Assembly: GCA_902493985.1 (NCBI GenBank)
Contig: CABURR010000011.1
Coordinates: 1-43,123, forward strand
DNA: 43,123 nt
Direction: 5' to 3'
From: an uncultured Collinsella sp.
GTDB taxonomy: Bacteria; Actinomycetota; Coriobacteriia; Coriobacteriales; Coriobacteriaceae
Positions 8,346 through 16,524 of the stretch are shown one piece after another; within the stretch, counting starts at the first letter, position 1; every line of letters starts with the position of its first letter. Made by a program: the position numbers and the translations under genes. Below the pieces are notes generated by a model. That model ran no database searches. It was not told the DNA's origin and saw nothing but the letters and a program-made list of their open reading frames with translations.

Positions 8346-8531
8346 CTATACTGGCCTTACGATGACGAGCTGACGATCATAGGCGCCATGCGTGCATTTG
8401 CGGCGGAACGGGGATATGCGCCCGACTTCTCCGAATCCCGCCTCTGTCACGAGATTTACCTCTCCGACCCGCGCAAGTACGCGCCGGAGAAGCTCAAGAC
8501 CGTGATTCGCCATCCCATCAAGCCGATTTAG
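8343..8531 (+). pseudogene. C-terminal remnant of a GyrI-like domain protein
   Basis: The frame encodes PYDDE, then a HEIYLSDPRKYAPEKLKT string that is the characteristic end of GyrI-like (AraC effector-binding fold) proteins. Only the last 55 or so residues remain of a domain normally about 150 to 200 residues long. Homology starts right at the stem-loop that follows guaA, there is no ribosome binding site, and the only start is a TTG. This is a 5'-deleted fossil and not a functional gene. Family recognition is fairly certain; loss of function follows from the length. Confidence 0.7.
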
Positions 8532-8691
8532 CGAAACGAGCGCCGCCGTGCGGTCCGGCTTTTGGGGTTTATCAATTGGTAGTCCGCGTCGATCGAGCAA
8601 GCTGCCCTGCCTCCCGGCAGGTGCGTAATCCCCTTGGTCGATCCGTCTCGAGGTGCGCTCTTTGCTCATCTTGTGGCGTGGAGTTACGATA

Positions 8692-8726
8692 CTCCTAAAA
8701 GTGTAACCAGATTCGAGTTTTAGGAG
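8692..8726 (+). promoter_or_regulatory. Inverted repeat covering the ribosome binding site of the ATPase gene
   Basis: CTCCTAAAA at 8692-8700 is complementary to TTTTAGGAG at 8718-8726, which contains the Shine-Dalgarno for the TTG start at 8733. In RNA the site would be paired; in DNA the dyad could be an operator. Confidence 0.55.
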
Positions 8727-8732
8727 CAGCTT

Positions 8733-9998
8733 TTGAAGGGTAGCAGACTCAGGAACCGCGATAGATACCTCGAGGAGGCGATGCTCTTCCGTGACACCGA
8801 CCTCATCAAGGTGATCACGGGCGTGCGCAGGTGCGGCAAGTCGAGCCTTCTCGATCTAATTAGGATGACCATCGAGTCTGAGGGAGTCGCTGGCCGCGGC
8901 TTTGTGAGCGTCAACCTGGAAAGCAAGGGTACGGGCATCAAGACGGAGGACCAGCTTTATGATTACGTTCGCGGGCGCCTGTCGGACAAGGGTCGCACCT
9001 ACGTTTTCATAGACGAGCCCCAGAGAATCGATGGCTGGCAGGATGCGGTCAACGCAATGAGGGTCGACTTCGATTGCGACATCTACCTCACGGGCTCGAA
9101 TGCGTATCTTCTCTCGAGCGAGCTGGCCACCTATCTCTCCGGGCGCTACGTAGAGGTAAAGATGCTGCCCCTGTCCTTCTCCGAGTTCGCCGACTTTTGC
9201 GGAATCGAGTTCGTATCGGGAACTTCGGTGGCTCTCACTCCCGAGGGGGATCCCGTTCTCTTCGACGACATGCTTACTCGTTACCTTGAGTACGGGGGCA
9301 TGCCAGCCATCGCATCCCTCTCGACGACCCAGGCGCAGCACTCGGCGTACATGTCCGGCGTCTACGAAGCCATCGCCGTGCGTGATATTGTCAACCGTGA
9401 GCGCGGGAAGGGCAAAAGTGCGGTGACTGACCCTTCCCTGCTGCGCCATGTGGCCGAATTCCTGGCGGACAACATCGGCAACGAGTGCTCGTCGAGTCGA
9501 ATCGCCGGCGCGTTAACTTCTGCGGGGCCGAAGACCACGAACAAGACCGTTTCCTCGTATGTGGGTGCGCTTGAGGAGGCCTTCCTGTTCTATCGTGCCA
9601 CGCGTTACGATTTGCACGGCAAGGCGCTCCTCAAGACGAACCCAAAGGAGTACATCGTCGACACCGGCTTCCGGACCTGGATGGCCGGCTATAGGGTCAC
9701 GGATACTGGCCGCCTGTTCGAGAACGCCGTGTATCTCCAGCTGCTCTACGAAGGATGGAGCGTGCATGTGGGCAAGCTCTATGGCAAGGAAGTCGACTTC
9801 GTCGCGACGAAGGACGGGCGCGTGCTCTACGTGCAGGCGACTGACGAGATGTTCGCAAGCGAGACCAGGGAGCGAGAGATCGCCCCTCTGAAGTCGATAC
9901 GAGACAACCACGAGAAGATCGTGGTCGTGAGGCAGGGTTCCTACGACACGGATATCGACGGCATCCGCATCGTGAGCGCGAGGGACTTTTTCCTCTAG
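8733..9998 (+). CDS. AAA_14 / DUF4143 ATP-binding protein (COG1373)
   Basis: P-loop ATPase of the large, poorly understood AAA_14 group common in gut bacteria. Walker A is GVRRCGKSS (residues 30-38) and Walker B is VFIDEPQ (91-97). YLTGSNAYLLSSELAT is the conserved sensor region. The C-terminal DUF4143 part has E330, the EVDFV string at 353-357 and YVQ at 366-368, the layout of a restriction-endonuclease-like fold. Start is TTG at 8733 with TAGGAG seven bases upstream; no ATG fits. The protein is 421 residues, full length. It stands alone, 89 bases before the DUF4365-like gene. A second, decayed copy of the family is at 24847. The cellular role is not established. Confidence 0.88.
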   Translation: MKGSRLRNRDRYLEEAMLFRDTDLIKVITGVRRCGKSSLLDLIRMTIESEGVAGRGFVSVNLESKGTGIKTEDQLYDYVRGRLSDKGRTYVFIDEPQRIDGWQDAVNAMRVDFDCDIYLTGSNAYLLSSELATYLSGRYVEVKMLPLSFSEFADFCGIEFVSGTSVALTPEGDPVLFDDMLTRYLEYGGMPAIASLSTTQAQHSAYMSGVYEAIAVRDIVNRERGKGKSAVTDPSLLRHVAEFLADNIGNECSSSRIAGALTSAGPKTTNKTVSSYVGALEEAFLFYRATRYDLHGKALLKTNPKEYIVDTGFRTWMAGYRVTDTGRLFENAVYLQLLYEGWSVHVGKLYGKEVDFVATKDGRVLYVQATDEMFASETREREIAPLKSIRDNHEKIVVVRQGSYDTDIDGIRIVSARDFFL

Positions 9999-10087
9999 GG
10001 CCATGCGATTCATCGCGAGGCAGTTAGGTCAAGTGAGAAACATGCCTGACATCGGTTTGCTGACGATCTAAAACAGTAAGGAGAAGC

Positions 10088-11836
10088 TTGGACAATCGCA
10101 AAATCGAGCAGAACGCGGTCAATGCTGTCAAGCAGGCTTTCGGCGATGTCGCTTGCGTCTATGCGTATATAGATGAGAACGACAAGACCGAATGCACCGA
10201 CGGGCACCTGCAAGTCTACTCGTCTTCTTCCTTCACGATTGAGACCGTTGAAGGCCAGTTGCCGCTTCAGGTCAAGGGGACCACTTCGAAAAGAAAATCG
10301 GACCGACCTAAGCGGCAAGTTCGAGTTTCAGACCTCAAGCACTATCTCAACATTGCTGGAGGCTGCATCTATTTTTACGTCTACTGTGGGAGCGAGGCTC
10401 GTTCAGCGGAGGTTTTCTACAGACTTTTGCTTCCCTATGACCTAAAGAAGATTCTGGCCGATATTCCGGAGCAACAAGAGCGCATCTCTTTGCGTTTCGA
10501 CCGGCTTCCATCAGACGCGGCGGAATTGACGCGGCTTGTCAGAAGGGCGGTCAAGGACAGAACAAAGCAGCGAGCAGTCGCTGGCATCGCCCCCAAGACA
10601 ATCGAGGAATTTAAGGACGCCGGCCTTTGCTTTGATGAGTGCGAGTTTGGAATCGAGCTGCTCGAGGGCGAGTCGCCCGCAAGCTTGGCTCCATACAGGA
10701 ACGGGCTGTATATCTACGGGAAGAGCCCCTGGGGAGAGCTGTATCCCTTGAATAAGCTTGAAAACATAGTTGGCGTCGCGATTGGGTCTCGGCATGACGT
10801 CAGCTCTGGTGATGTTTCCCTAAATGCGGTGGTCATGGCCGGAGAAAATGAGAATGGCGAGCACGTTTTCTTCAGGGGTTTCGACATATGTTTCTCCACC
10901 AACACAATCACCCTCAGCGAGACCGGAACTCTTGTCGAGCGCATGGAAGAGTTGGCCCTCATGCGCGCATTGATGCAAACCGGTACGCTTTCCATAGACG
11001 GAAGCGGCTTTGCTCGCGGGTGCAAGTTGAGCGGAGGCGACCTCGACGCCCTTGAGAGTCGATTGCAGTCGCTGGAGATTATCAAGCGGGTTGTCGACGC
11101 TCTTCATTACAAGCCAGAGCTCGACATCAGTGCGTTGACCACTCAGGATTTAAGAAACATCGAGACAATTTACAAGGGATTGGTTGAGAACGCACCCCTC
11201 CACTACAAGGATCGGCAAAACGGATTCGGATATATCAATCTGGGGAACCATCCGATTAAGCTCGTGTTTTACCAAGTATCTGAAGATATGTACCGAATGG
11301 TCGATGGGCTTCGACTGGATGACCTGACGGTCTCGGTGTTCTTCCGGGGCGAGGGGGATGCCCCCGTAGTCGTCGCACCTCTGTTCGTCCAAACGATGCA
11401 GGACTATATGAGGCTTGCCAATATCGATGCCGAGGTGTTTGCCGCTACGTTGAAGCAGTATCCAGTCACCGAAGTTAGCTCTGCCTACGTCAACGACAAG
11501 ATGCTTGAAATGCTATCAGCCTACGATCAAGATGCGTGCTGTAAGGAAGAGTTGCTGAAATGCTGCGAGATGACCGTAGACGCCCTGGAAGCTTTTGCGG
11601 ATCGAGAGGCAACCCTGATAAATCGATATCAAATTGCCGCTCGAAAGCGAGATCTTACTAGCGAGGAGAAATCTGAGTTAATGGCAATCCAGCTGAATTC
11701 AGATAGTGTGCTGTCGAAAGCATGCGCAGCAGCCTTGCGCGGAGACTCGGACATGGCCTCTGCGCTCAGAGCGTCACTTGACGAAGAGGCACGAACGACG
11801 CTCGGCTCATGGCCGATCGGCCGTTTCTTCGCATAA
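10088..11836 (+). CDS. Large protein with N-terminal DUF4365-like (PD-(D/E)XK) domain
   Basis: A 582-residue protein. Residues 1-100 look like the DUF4365 endonuclease-like fold: Glu7 in an N-terminal helix, Asp38-Gly39 in CTDGHLQVY, then LPLQVKG with Gln61 and Lys63, and a hydrophobic strand CIYFYVYC (93-100). That spacing fits a D-x(n)-QxK catalytic core. The remaining 480 residues are unrecognised, mixed alpha/beta, with no membrane segment. Start is TTG at 10088 with AAGGAG four bases upstream. The gene is followed after 28 bases by a HEPN-like gene in the same direction, so the two form a cassette. Codon use is less GC-biased than in guaA, which suggests transfer. A defence or toxin nuclease role is inference; the fold call rests on motif pattern only. 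Confidence 0.7.
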   Translation: MDNRKIEQNAVNAVKQAFGDVACVYAYIDENDKTECTDGHLQVYSSSSFTIETVEGQLPLQVKGTTSKRKSDRPKRQVRVSDLKHYLNIAGGCIYFYVYCGSEARSAEVFYRLLLPYDLKKILADIPEQQERISLRFDRLPSDAAELTRLVRRAVKDRTKQRAVAGIAPKTIEEFKDAGLCFDECEFGIELLEGESPASLAPYRNGLYIYGKSPWGELYPLNKLENIVGVAIGSRHDVSSGDVSLNAVVMAGENENGEHVFFRGFDICFSTNTITLSETGTLVERMEELALMRALMQTGTLSIDGSGFARGCKLSGGDLDALESRLQSLEIIKRVVDALHYKPELDISALTTQDLRNIETIYKGLVENAPLHYKDRQNGFGYINLGNHPIKLVFYQVSEDMYRMVDGLRLDDLTVSVFFRGEGDAPVVVAPLFVQTMQDYMRLANIDAEVFAATLKQYPVTEVSSAYVNDKMLEMLSAYDQDACCKEELLKCCEMTVDALEAFADREATLINRYQIAARKRDLTSEEKSELMAIQLNSDSVLSKACAAALRGDSDMASALRASLDEEARTTLGSWPIGRFFA

Positions 11837-11864
11837 GACCGCATAGACTTTTTGAGGCATCGAA

Positions 11865-12449
11865 ATGAAGCTACTCGTCGAATCGATTAGAAATGCGGTT
11901 GAGAAAGACTGCCTTATCCCAGCCCTTATGTCTTCCCTTACCATTCCCGACGCCATGGGGCAGCTTCTTTATCCCAATCTCGTCCTTCATAACGGGAAGA
12001 GAGCGGCGGGGCGGCAGTATGTGAAGTGGTTTGATGACTGGGCGGCAAACGACTTCCTGTTTTCGGGAGACCCCTCGAACGAAGGTGAAACGATTCCAGG
12101 TCAAATCTTTAATGGGAAGATGTGCTGGAAGCTCCGGTGCTCCCTGTTGCATTCAGGCGACTACGATGTGTCGGTCGATGCTCCAGGGAAAGACGAGAGC
12201 TTCGACTACGACTACAAGTTCGAGCTTGTCCTCCACGGGTGCAACGCCCTCTGCTCTTCCTGGCCGTCGCCCAAGAGCGGGATGCGTGCGACTAAGAGCG
12301 TGACGTTCCGCGTTGATGCGGCGTCGCTCGCGAGCTCGCTGTGCAACGCCGCGGAGGCCTGTCGTAAAGAAACGGGCGAAACGGTCAGTTACCCCAATCT
12401 GGAGTTATTCGACGTGGCTGCATGGGCGGATAGATTCAATACTCGCTGA
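11865..12449 (+). CDS. HEPN-like protein with R-x4-H motif, partner of the DUF4365-like gene
   Basis: A 194-residue protein I cannot assign to a named family. It starts with helices (IRNAVEKDCLIPALMSSLTI), has a conserved-looking RQYVKWFDDW segment, and then CWKLRCSLLHSG, where Arg91 and His96 give the R-x4-H pattern used as the RNase active site in many HEPN proteins. HEPN toxins often sit beside a second nuclease or nucleotidyltransferase. The 28-base gap to the preceding gene and the GAGG before the ATG at 11865 support co-expression. RNA cleavage is inferred only from the motif; the fold would need structure prediction. A non-catalytic helical partner is an alternative. Confidence 0.65.
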   Translation: MKLLVESIRNAVEKDCLIPALMSSLTIPDAMGQLLYPNLVLHNGKRAAGRQYVKWFDDWAANDFLFSGDPSNEGETIPGQIFNGKMCWKLRCSLLHSGDYDVSVDAPGKDESFDYDYKFELVLHGCNALCSSWPSPKSGMRATKSVTFRVDAASLASSLCNAAEACRKETGETVSYPNLELFDVAAWADRFNTR

Positions 12450-12491
12450 GCCATCTCGTCAAACTCCTTGTGTGCTAAACGTTGGTGTTGG

Positions 12492-12509
12492 CACCCCGGA
12501 AAAGGGGTG
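12492..12509 (+). promoter_or_regulatory. Short hairpin downstream of the HEPN-like gene
   Basis: CACCCC, loop GGAAAA, GGGGTG, 42 bases after the stop at 12449. No T-run follows, so terminator function is uncertain. The rest of the 727 bases up to 13176 holds only fragments: a 55-codon minus-strand frame at 12692 and the nucleosidase remnant at 12893. Confidence 0.35.
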
Positions 12510-12691
12510 TGGCCAGCGCCTAGAATCTTCAGCTACCACGCTGAGACGATAGGAGATGACCACATGGACACTATGGCGCACGAGGCGTCCGCGACGCCGT
12601 TGCTTGCGTTTCGCTATCGCTGCTCGAAGCGTGTCGCTTGGGGCCCTGGCCGGAGGAAAGACGACCGCTCCCTGCGAGACTGCGGAACCAC

Positions 12692-12859
12692 CTATATCCG
12701 CTTGCTGCGGGCTTGCTTGAGCCAGTTCCTCTTGAAAGAGCCTATACCTCCGAAGAACTTGTTGTACGTCTCACCGTTCTCCTTGGCCTCGTACTTGACC
12801 AAGGCAAGTTCGATGGTGCAGAGGTAATCCGCCACTTGCTCGAGGCGGTAATCGGTCAT
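12692..12859 (-). CDS. Possible 55-residue protein or gene fragment
   Basis: The minus strand reads MTDYRLEQVADYLCTIELA, followed by KYEAKENGETYNKFFGGIG, and ends KQARSKRI. Codon choice and composition look protein-like, unlike the other frames here. No convincing ribosome binding site precedes the ATG, and the frame stays open upstream with low-complexity residues, so it may be the C-terminal end of a decayed gene. I do not recognise the family. Confidence 0.35.
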   Translation of the reverse strand: MTDYRLEQVADYLCTIELALVKYEAKENGETYNKFFGGIGSFKRNWLKQARSKRI

Positions 12860-12892
12860 CGAGGTCTTGCGGCGTCGGACGACCCCTTTTGA

Positions 12893-13048
12893 GAGGACCT
12901 TGCCCACCGAGTCGTCTCGCCCGCGGAACAGAAGGAGCGCATCCTCGCGACCTTCGGCGACCTGTGCTGCGAGATGGAGGGCTGCACCATCGTGCAGGGC
13001 CCTTTCCAAAGCGAAGTGTCGAGCCGAAGTGTTGAGCGTCGGCCCTGA
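12893..13048 (+). pseudogene. Remnant of an MTA/SAH nucleosidase-type gene
   Basis: The + frame between stops encodes SPAEQKERILATFG and then CCEMEGCTIVQ. The C-x-EMEG-x-x-I string and the preceding helix are characteristic of 5'-methylthioadenosine/S-adenosylhomocysteine nucleosidases (E-M-E-G-A-A-I-A in the family). About 35 residues of the roughly 230 remain, homology stops after TIVQ, and there is no start. A nonfunctional fossil in the island; assignment rests on this one motif block. Confidence 0.55.
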
Positions 13049-13150
13049 ATGTTCAATGGCCGTTGTTTTCTGCCCCTCAAGTGGTGAACTTCCCCTCGGG
13101 GCTGTTGATTCCCCCACGCGCCCCCTTCCGTTCTCTGTGTTCCCCTTATA

Positions 13151-13166
13151 CTCCTTGTACAAGGAG
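13151..13166 (+). promoter_or_regulatory. 16-bp palindrome containing the ribosome binding site of the LevR-like gene
   Basis: CTCCTTGTACAAGGAG is a perfect dyad directly after a TATACT -10-like box (13147-13152) and ends in the Shine-Dalgarno AAGGAGG of the gene at 13177. It can act as an autoregulatory operator or fold as an RNA hairpin that hides the ribosome binding site. Confidence 0.6.
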
Positions 13167-13176
13167 GTAAGAAGTC

Positions 13177-15918
13177 ATGGACAAGACCGCACAGGACAGC
13201 TTGGCAAAGAAGCCCGTCGACATGAGGGACAGGATTCTCGAGCATCTCGAGGCCCTCACCTCTGCTGTCTCGCTCGACGACCTTGCCCGTCTGTCCACCT
13301 CCGACATCGCCGAGACGCTCATCATCTCCAGGAGTCTGGCGAGCCAGTACCTCAACGACCTTGTTCGCGCCGGCCTTGTGGTTAAGGTGGCGGGCAGGCC
13401 TGTCCGTTATTTTCATCGCCGCGCGTTCCAGAAGCGTTTTCAGGTAAAGCTCTCTGCAAGCGAGTACGCCTCGCTCGCCGACCTCATCCAGGCGACGGGA
13501 ATCGTCGATCACCGTGACTTCGCGCGTGCCGTGGGCTTTGACCTGAGCCTCAGCTCCGTTGTCGAGCAGTGCAAGGCTGCGGTTCAGTACCCTCCGTTTG
13601 GCCTGCCCATCCTCTTGAGCGGCGGCGTGGGTGTCGGCAAGTCTTTCCTTTCTCGTCTTGTGTACGAGTACGGCAAGAACCAGGGCTTGCTGTCCCGCGA
13701 CTCCTCCTATGTGCGCATCGACTGCGCCGGGGTCCCGGACGCCGCCTCGTTCAACGGGCTTCTTGACGAGTCGATCGCGAAATCGCGCGGGGGTGTGGTT
13801 TTTGTCAACGGCATCGAGGCACTCTCTCCCTCTGCGATGGAGCACTGCCTTGCGACGGCCCTCGGGCTCAATGCCTCCCAGGATGCGCCGCGCGCTCGCC
13901 TCGTTCTTTCGACGACGCTTTCCGCCGATGATCTGAAGGTTTCCTCGGCCTACAGCAAAATGCCCATCTGTGTCCGTGTCCCCTCACTCAAGGAGCGGAC
14001 CCCCGAGGAGCGCGAGGATCTCATCTTGAGCTTCCTGCGCAGCGAGGGGTGCCGAATCGGTTCTGATGTGAAGATCAGTCGCGGCGCATACCGTTGCCTC
14101 GTGAACGCGGACTTTTCCGATAACATCGCCGGCTTGCGCGCCTGCGTGACGAACTGCTGCGCCAAAGCGTTCCTCAATCGCGAGGGCGACTACGTCGTCG
14201 TTCGCCCGTATCTTCTTCCCAGCGGGCTCCTCTCCTCCGCGCAGATCGATCAACAGCCCGACGATGGCGTTCTGATCGACGCGTCCCTGGATGCCGCCGA
14301 GAGCACAGGGCCGGTCGAGCAGGCGCTCGATGCCCTGTGCTCTCTCGATGAGCGATTCTGCGCCGGGGAGCTCTCTGTCTCCGAGCTCGTCTCGCAAGCT
14401 GTCTCCGCTGTGCGCGGCGTTGAGGATCACTTGATCTTCGGCCGCGGCGTTACCTCCTCGAGGTCGCGCGCCTTCGAGCGCATCGTGGGCGTGGTCCTTG
14501 CCGACGCAGGCTCTTCTTATGGCATCGAGCTTTCAAGGAAGGTCGCTTTTCTACTGGCCCAGGAGATTTGCCTGCAGTTGTGGCCGGGCATCGGCCTGGC
14601 TAAGCGAAAGTCTGCCTGTGCGGAGCAAATCTCCCATCTCCTCGGTGCCGTGACCTCCGAATTGCCGTTTGCCTCGAGCGTCTCCGATCAGGTCGCCGCA
14701 GACGTGGAAGGGGCGCTGGGAATCTCGCTCGATCACTTCACGAAGACGCTTCTGACGCTGTGCGTCGCATCGGAGTCTCGCGACGCGAAGGCCCTTCGGA
14801 CGCTCTGCGTCATCTTGTCACACGGCTACTCGACGGCGACGAGCATCGCCGACGCGGCGAACCGTATGCTCGGCGTGCATGTGTACGAGGCGGTCGACAT
14901 GCCCTACGACCAGCAGCTGAAGGACATCGTCGGTCCGCTCCAGCGCCTCGTCGACCGCCATTCCTACTGCACCGGGGTCGTGTTTCTTGTTGACATGGGC
15001 TCTTTGGAGGAGGCCTATAAGGCCCTCGAGAACGTTACCGACTCCACCATCGGGGTGGTGAACAACGTCTCCACCGGGCTCGCGCTCGAGATCGGGTCCG
15101 GGCTGCTCGGCGGCAAGTCCATCGCCGAGGTTCTTGGCGATGCGACCGCCGTGTGCGTGACGCACTGCAAGGTGATCGAGCGCGTCAACCGTGAGGACGC
15201 CATCGTCTTCTGCTCCGAGTCCGGGGTCGACGCGGCCGAGAGGATACGTCAGCTCGTCTCGCAGAGCCTCCCGCGCACCATAGGCGCGCGCCTGCTCACG
15301 AGGCCCTTCAAGCAGCTTGCCGCGAACGGGTCGAACGACGCCGTTTTCTCCGAGCACCGCGTCTGCGCCGTCATCGGCACGGGAGACCCCAGGATTGCCT
15401 CCGTTCCCTTCGTCGCCCTCGAAGACATTATGTCGACGGCGTCCGCCTCGAAGGTCGATGCCGTGTTCGGCAGGTGGCTCGACGTCTCCGAGCTCGCTTC
15501 TTTTCACGAGAAGCTGCTTTCGAACATGACACTGCAGAACGTCATCCGCTCCATCACCATCCTCGACCCGGAGCGGCTATTCCACGAGATCGAGAGCGCC
15601 GTGCACGAGCTTCAGCGCAGGACAGGCGAGAAGATCGGCAGCAACGCCATCATTGGGCTCTACGTCCACCTCTGCTGTCTCGTCGAGCGCCTTGTTACCA
15701 GAAACCCCATTGAGACCTACGTTGGCCAGGACCGCTTCGAGGAGGAGCGTGCCGATTTCATCGAGTCCTTCAGGCAGAGCTTCTCGAGCATCTCGACGCG
15801 CTATCGCGTAGAGGTTCCCGTAAGCGAGATCGCATATGTCTTCGACTACATAAGCGTGAGCGCCGCCCCGGCGCGAGAAGAGCGCCTCGGCTCCTCGGAC
15901 CTCCTGCTCGACGAGTGA
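13177..15918 (+). CDS. LevR-like PTS operon regulator (HTH, AAA+, PRD, EIIA domains)
   Basis: A 913-residue activator of the LevR type. Order: winged helix (about 15-80, RPVRYFHRRAF at its end), AAA+ domain (about 120-350) with Walker A GGVGVGKS (149-156), PRD1 (about 390-530), EIIA-Man-like domain starting near 540 with phosphorylatable His549 in LSHGYSTA, and a C-terminal PRD2 (about 790-890) with YVHLCCLVER. Family activators contact sigma-54 through a GAFTGA loop. That loop is missing here (only 22 residues lie between DCAGVP and GGVVFV), and the Walker B acidic pair is replaced by FVNGIE. No sigma-54 type promoter is visible before the PTS genes. So PTS-dependent control is likely, but ATP-driven sigma-54 activation is doubtful. 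Strong ribosome binding site (AAGGAGG). It lies 123 bases upstream of the PTS operon it probably controls. Confidence 0.88.
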   Translation: MDKTAQDSLAKKPVDMRDRILEHLEALTSAVSLDDLARLSTSDIAETLIISRSLASQYLNDLVRAGLVVKVAGRPVRYFHRRAFQKRFQVKLSASEYASLADLIQATGIVDHRDFARAVGFDLSLSSVVEQCKAAVQYPPFGLPILLSGGVGVGKSFLSRLVYEYGKNQGLLSRDSSYVRIDCAGVPDAASFNGLLDESIAKSRGGVVFVNGIEALSPSAMEHCLATALGLNASQDAPRARLVLSTTLSADDLKVSSAYSKMPICVRVPSLKERTPEEREDLILSFLRSEGCRIGSDVKISRGAYRCLVNADFSDNIAGLRACVTNCCAKAFLNREGDYVVVRPYLLPSGLLSSAQIDQQPDDGVLIDASLDAAESTGPVEQALDALCSLDERFCAGELSVSELVSQAVSAVRGVEDHLIFGRGVTSSRSRAFERIVGVVLADAGSSYGIELSRKVAFLLAQEICLQLWPGIGLAKRKSACAEQISHLLGAVTSELPFASSVSDQVAADVEGALGISLDHFTKTLLTLCVASESRDAKALRTLCVILSHGYSTATSIADAANRMLGVHVYEAVDMPYDQQLKDIVGPLQRLVDRHSYCTGVVFLVDMGSLEEAYKALENVTDSTIGVVNNVSTGLALEIGSGLLGGKSIAEVLGDATAVCVTHCKVIERVNREDAIVFCSESGVDAAERIRQLVSQSLPRTIGARLLTRPFKQLAANGSNDAVFSEHRVCAVIGTGDPRIASVPFVALEDIMSTASASKVDAVFGRWLDVSELASFHEKLLSNMTLQNVIRSITILDPERLFHEIESAVHELQRRTGEKIGSNAIIGLYVHLCCLVERLVTRNPIETYVGQDRFEEERADFIESFRQSFSSISTRYRVEVPVSEIAYVFDYISVSAAPAREERLGSSDLLLDE

Positions 15919-15965
15919 CCTTCCCCGCGCCGCCGCAAGCTGACCGCGCGTCCTCAATAATTCGA

Positions 15966-15999
15966 TAACCCCTTGCCCGGCGCGAATCCGGATAGCGCC
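15966..15999 (+). promoter_or_regulatory. Inverted repeat in the leader of the mannose-family PTS operon
   Basis: CGGCGC and GCGCCG flank an 11-base spacer (GAATCCGGATA, itself partly symmetric around TCCGGA). It lies in the 123-base gap between the regulator and the IIB gene. It could be the operator of the LevR-like protein or a leader hairpin. I see no TGGCAC-N5-TTGC element. Confidence 0.4.
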
Positions 16000-16041
16000 G
16001 AGGCAGTACCGAACGTAAAACTTCATTTGATAGGAGCAAAC

Positions 16042-16515
16042 ATGAGTGTTGTTATGGCACGAATCGACAATCGCCTGCTTCACGGCATCATCGTGACGCA
16101 GTGGGCCCCGGTGTCGGGCGCGACCCGAGTCATGGTCATCGACGACAAGGTCGCCGGCGACGAGGTCCTGAAGTCTACCATGAGGATGGCGCGCCCCGCG
16201 GGCATGGCCGTCTCGATCATCTCCGAGCAGACCGCGCTCAAGAACTTCGCGGCGGGCAAGTACGACCGCGAGAAGGTCTTTGTCATCGCCAAGGAGCCCG
16301 AGACGATCCTTCACCTGGTCGAGTCGGGCATCGAGCTCCCGTCGCTGATCGTCGGCGGCTCGCTCGTCAAGGAGGGCGGCGTCCAGCTCACCCAGCGCGC
16401 CTATGCCTCCGCCGAGAACGTCCAGAGCTACAAGGCGCTCATCGCCCGCGGCGTCAAGGTGACGGCACAGTTCGTGCCCGCCGACAAGCCCGTCTCCGTC
16501 GCCGACCTCATCTAA
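16042..16515 (+). CDS. PTS mannose/fructose/sorbose family IIB
   Basis: Cytoplasmic phosphocarrier that passes phosphate from IIA to the incoming sugar. The 157 residues open MSVVMARIDNRLLHGIIVTQW, with the phosphorylated His14 in the RxDxRLxHG motif that defines IIB of this family; VIDDKVAGDEV follows. ATG 16042 is preceded by TAGGAG. The open frame reaches back to a TTG at 15973, but that adds non-homologous residues. First gene of the IIB-IIC-IID-IIA order, nine bases before IIC. The sugar cannot be read from this subunit. Confidence 0.92.
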   Translation: MSVVMARIDNRLLHGIIVTQWAPVSGATRVMVIDDKVAGDEVLKSTMRMARPAGMAVSIISEQTALKNFAAGKYDREKVFVIAKEPETILHLVESGIELPSLIVGGSLVKEGGVQLTQRAYASAENVQSYKALIARGVKVTAQFVPADKPVSVADLI

Positions 16516-16524
16516 GGAGGGATC

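Noticed and set aside
12468..12827. 119-residue plus-strand protein
   Set aside because: It crosses the hairpin and the protein-like minus-strand frame at 12692 and has no family features; a short AGGAG at 12551 does not lead to a recognisable product.
15919..16041. Sigma-54 promoter for the mannose-family PTS operon
   Set aside because: No TGGCAC-N5-TTGC-like sequence is present, and the regulator lacks the sigma-54 contact loop.
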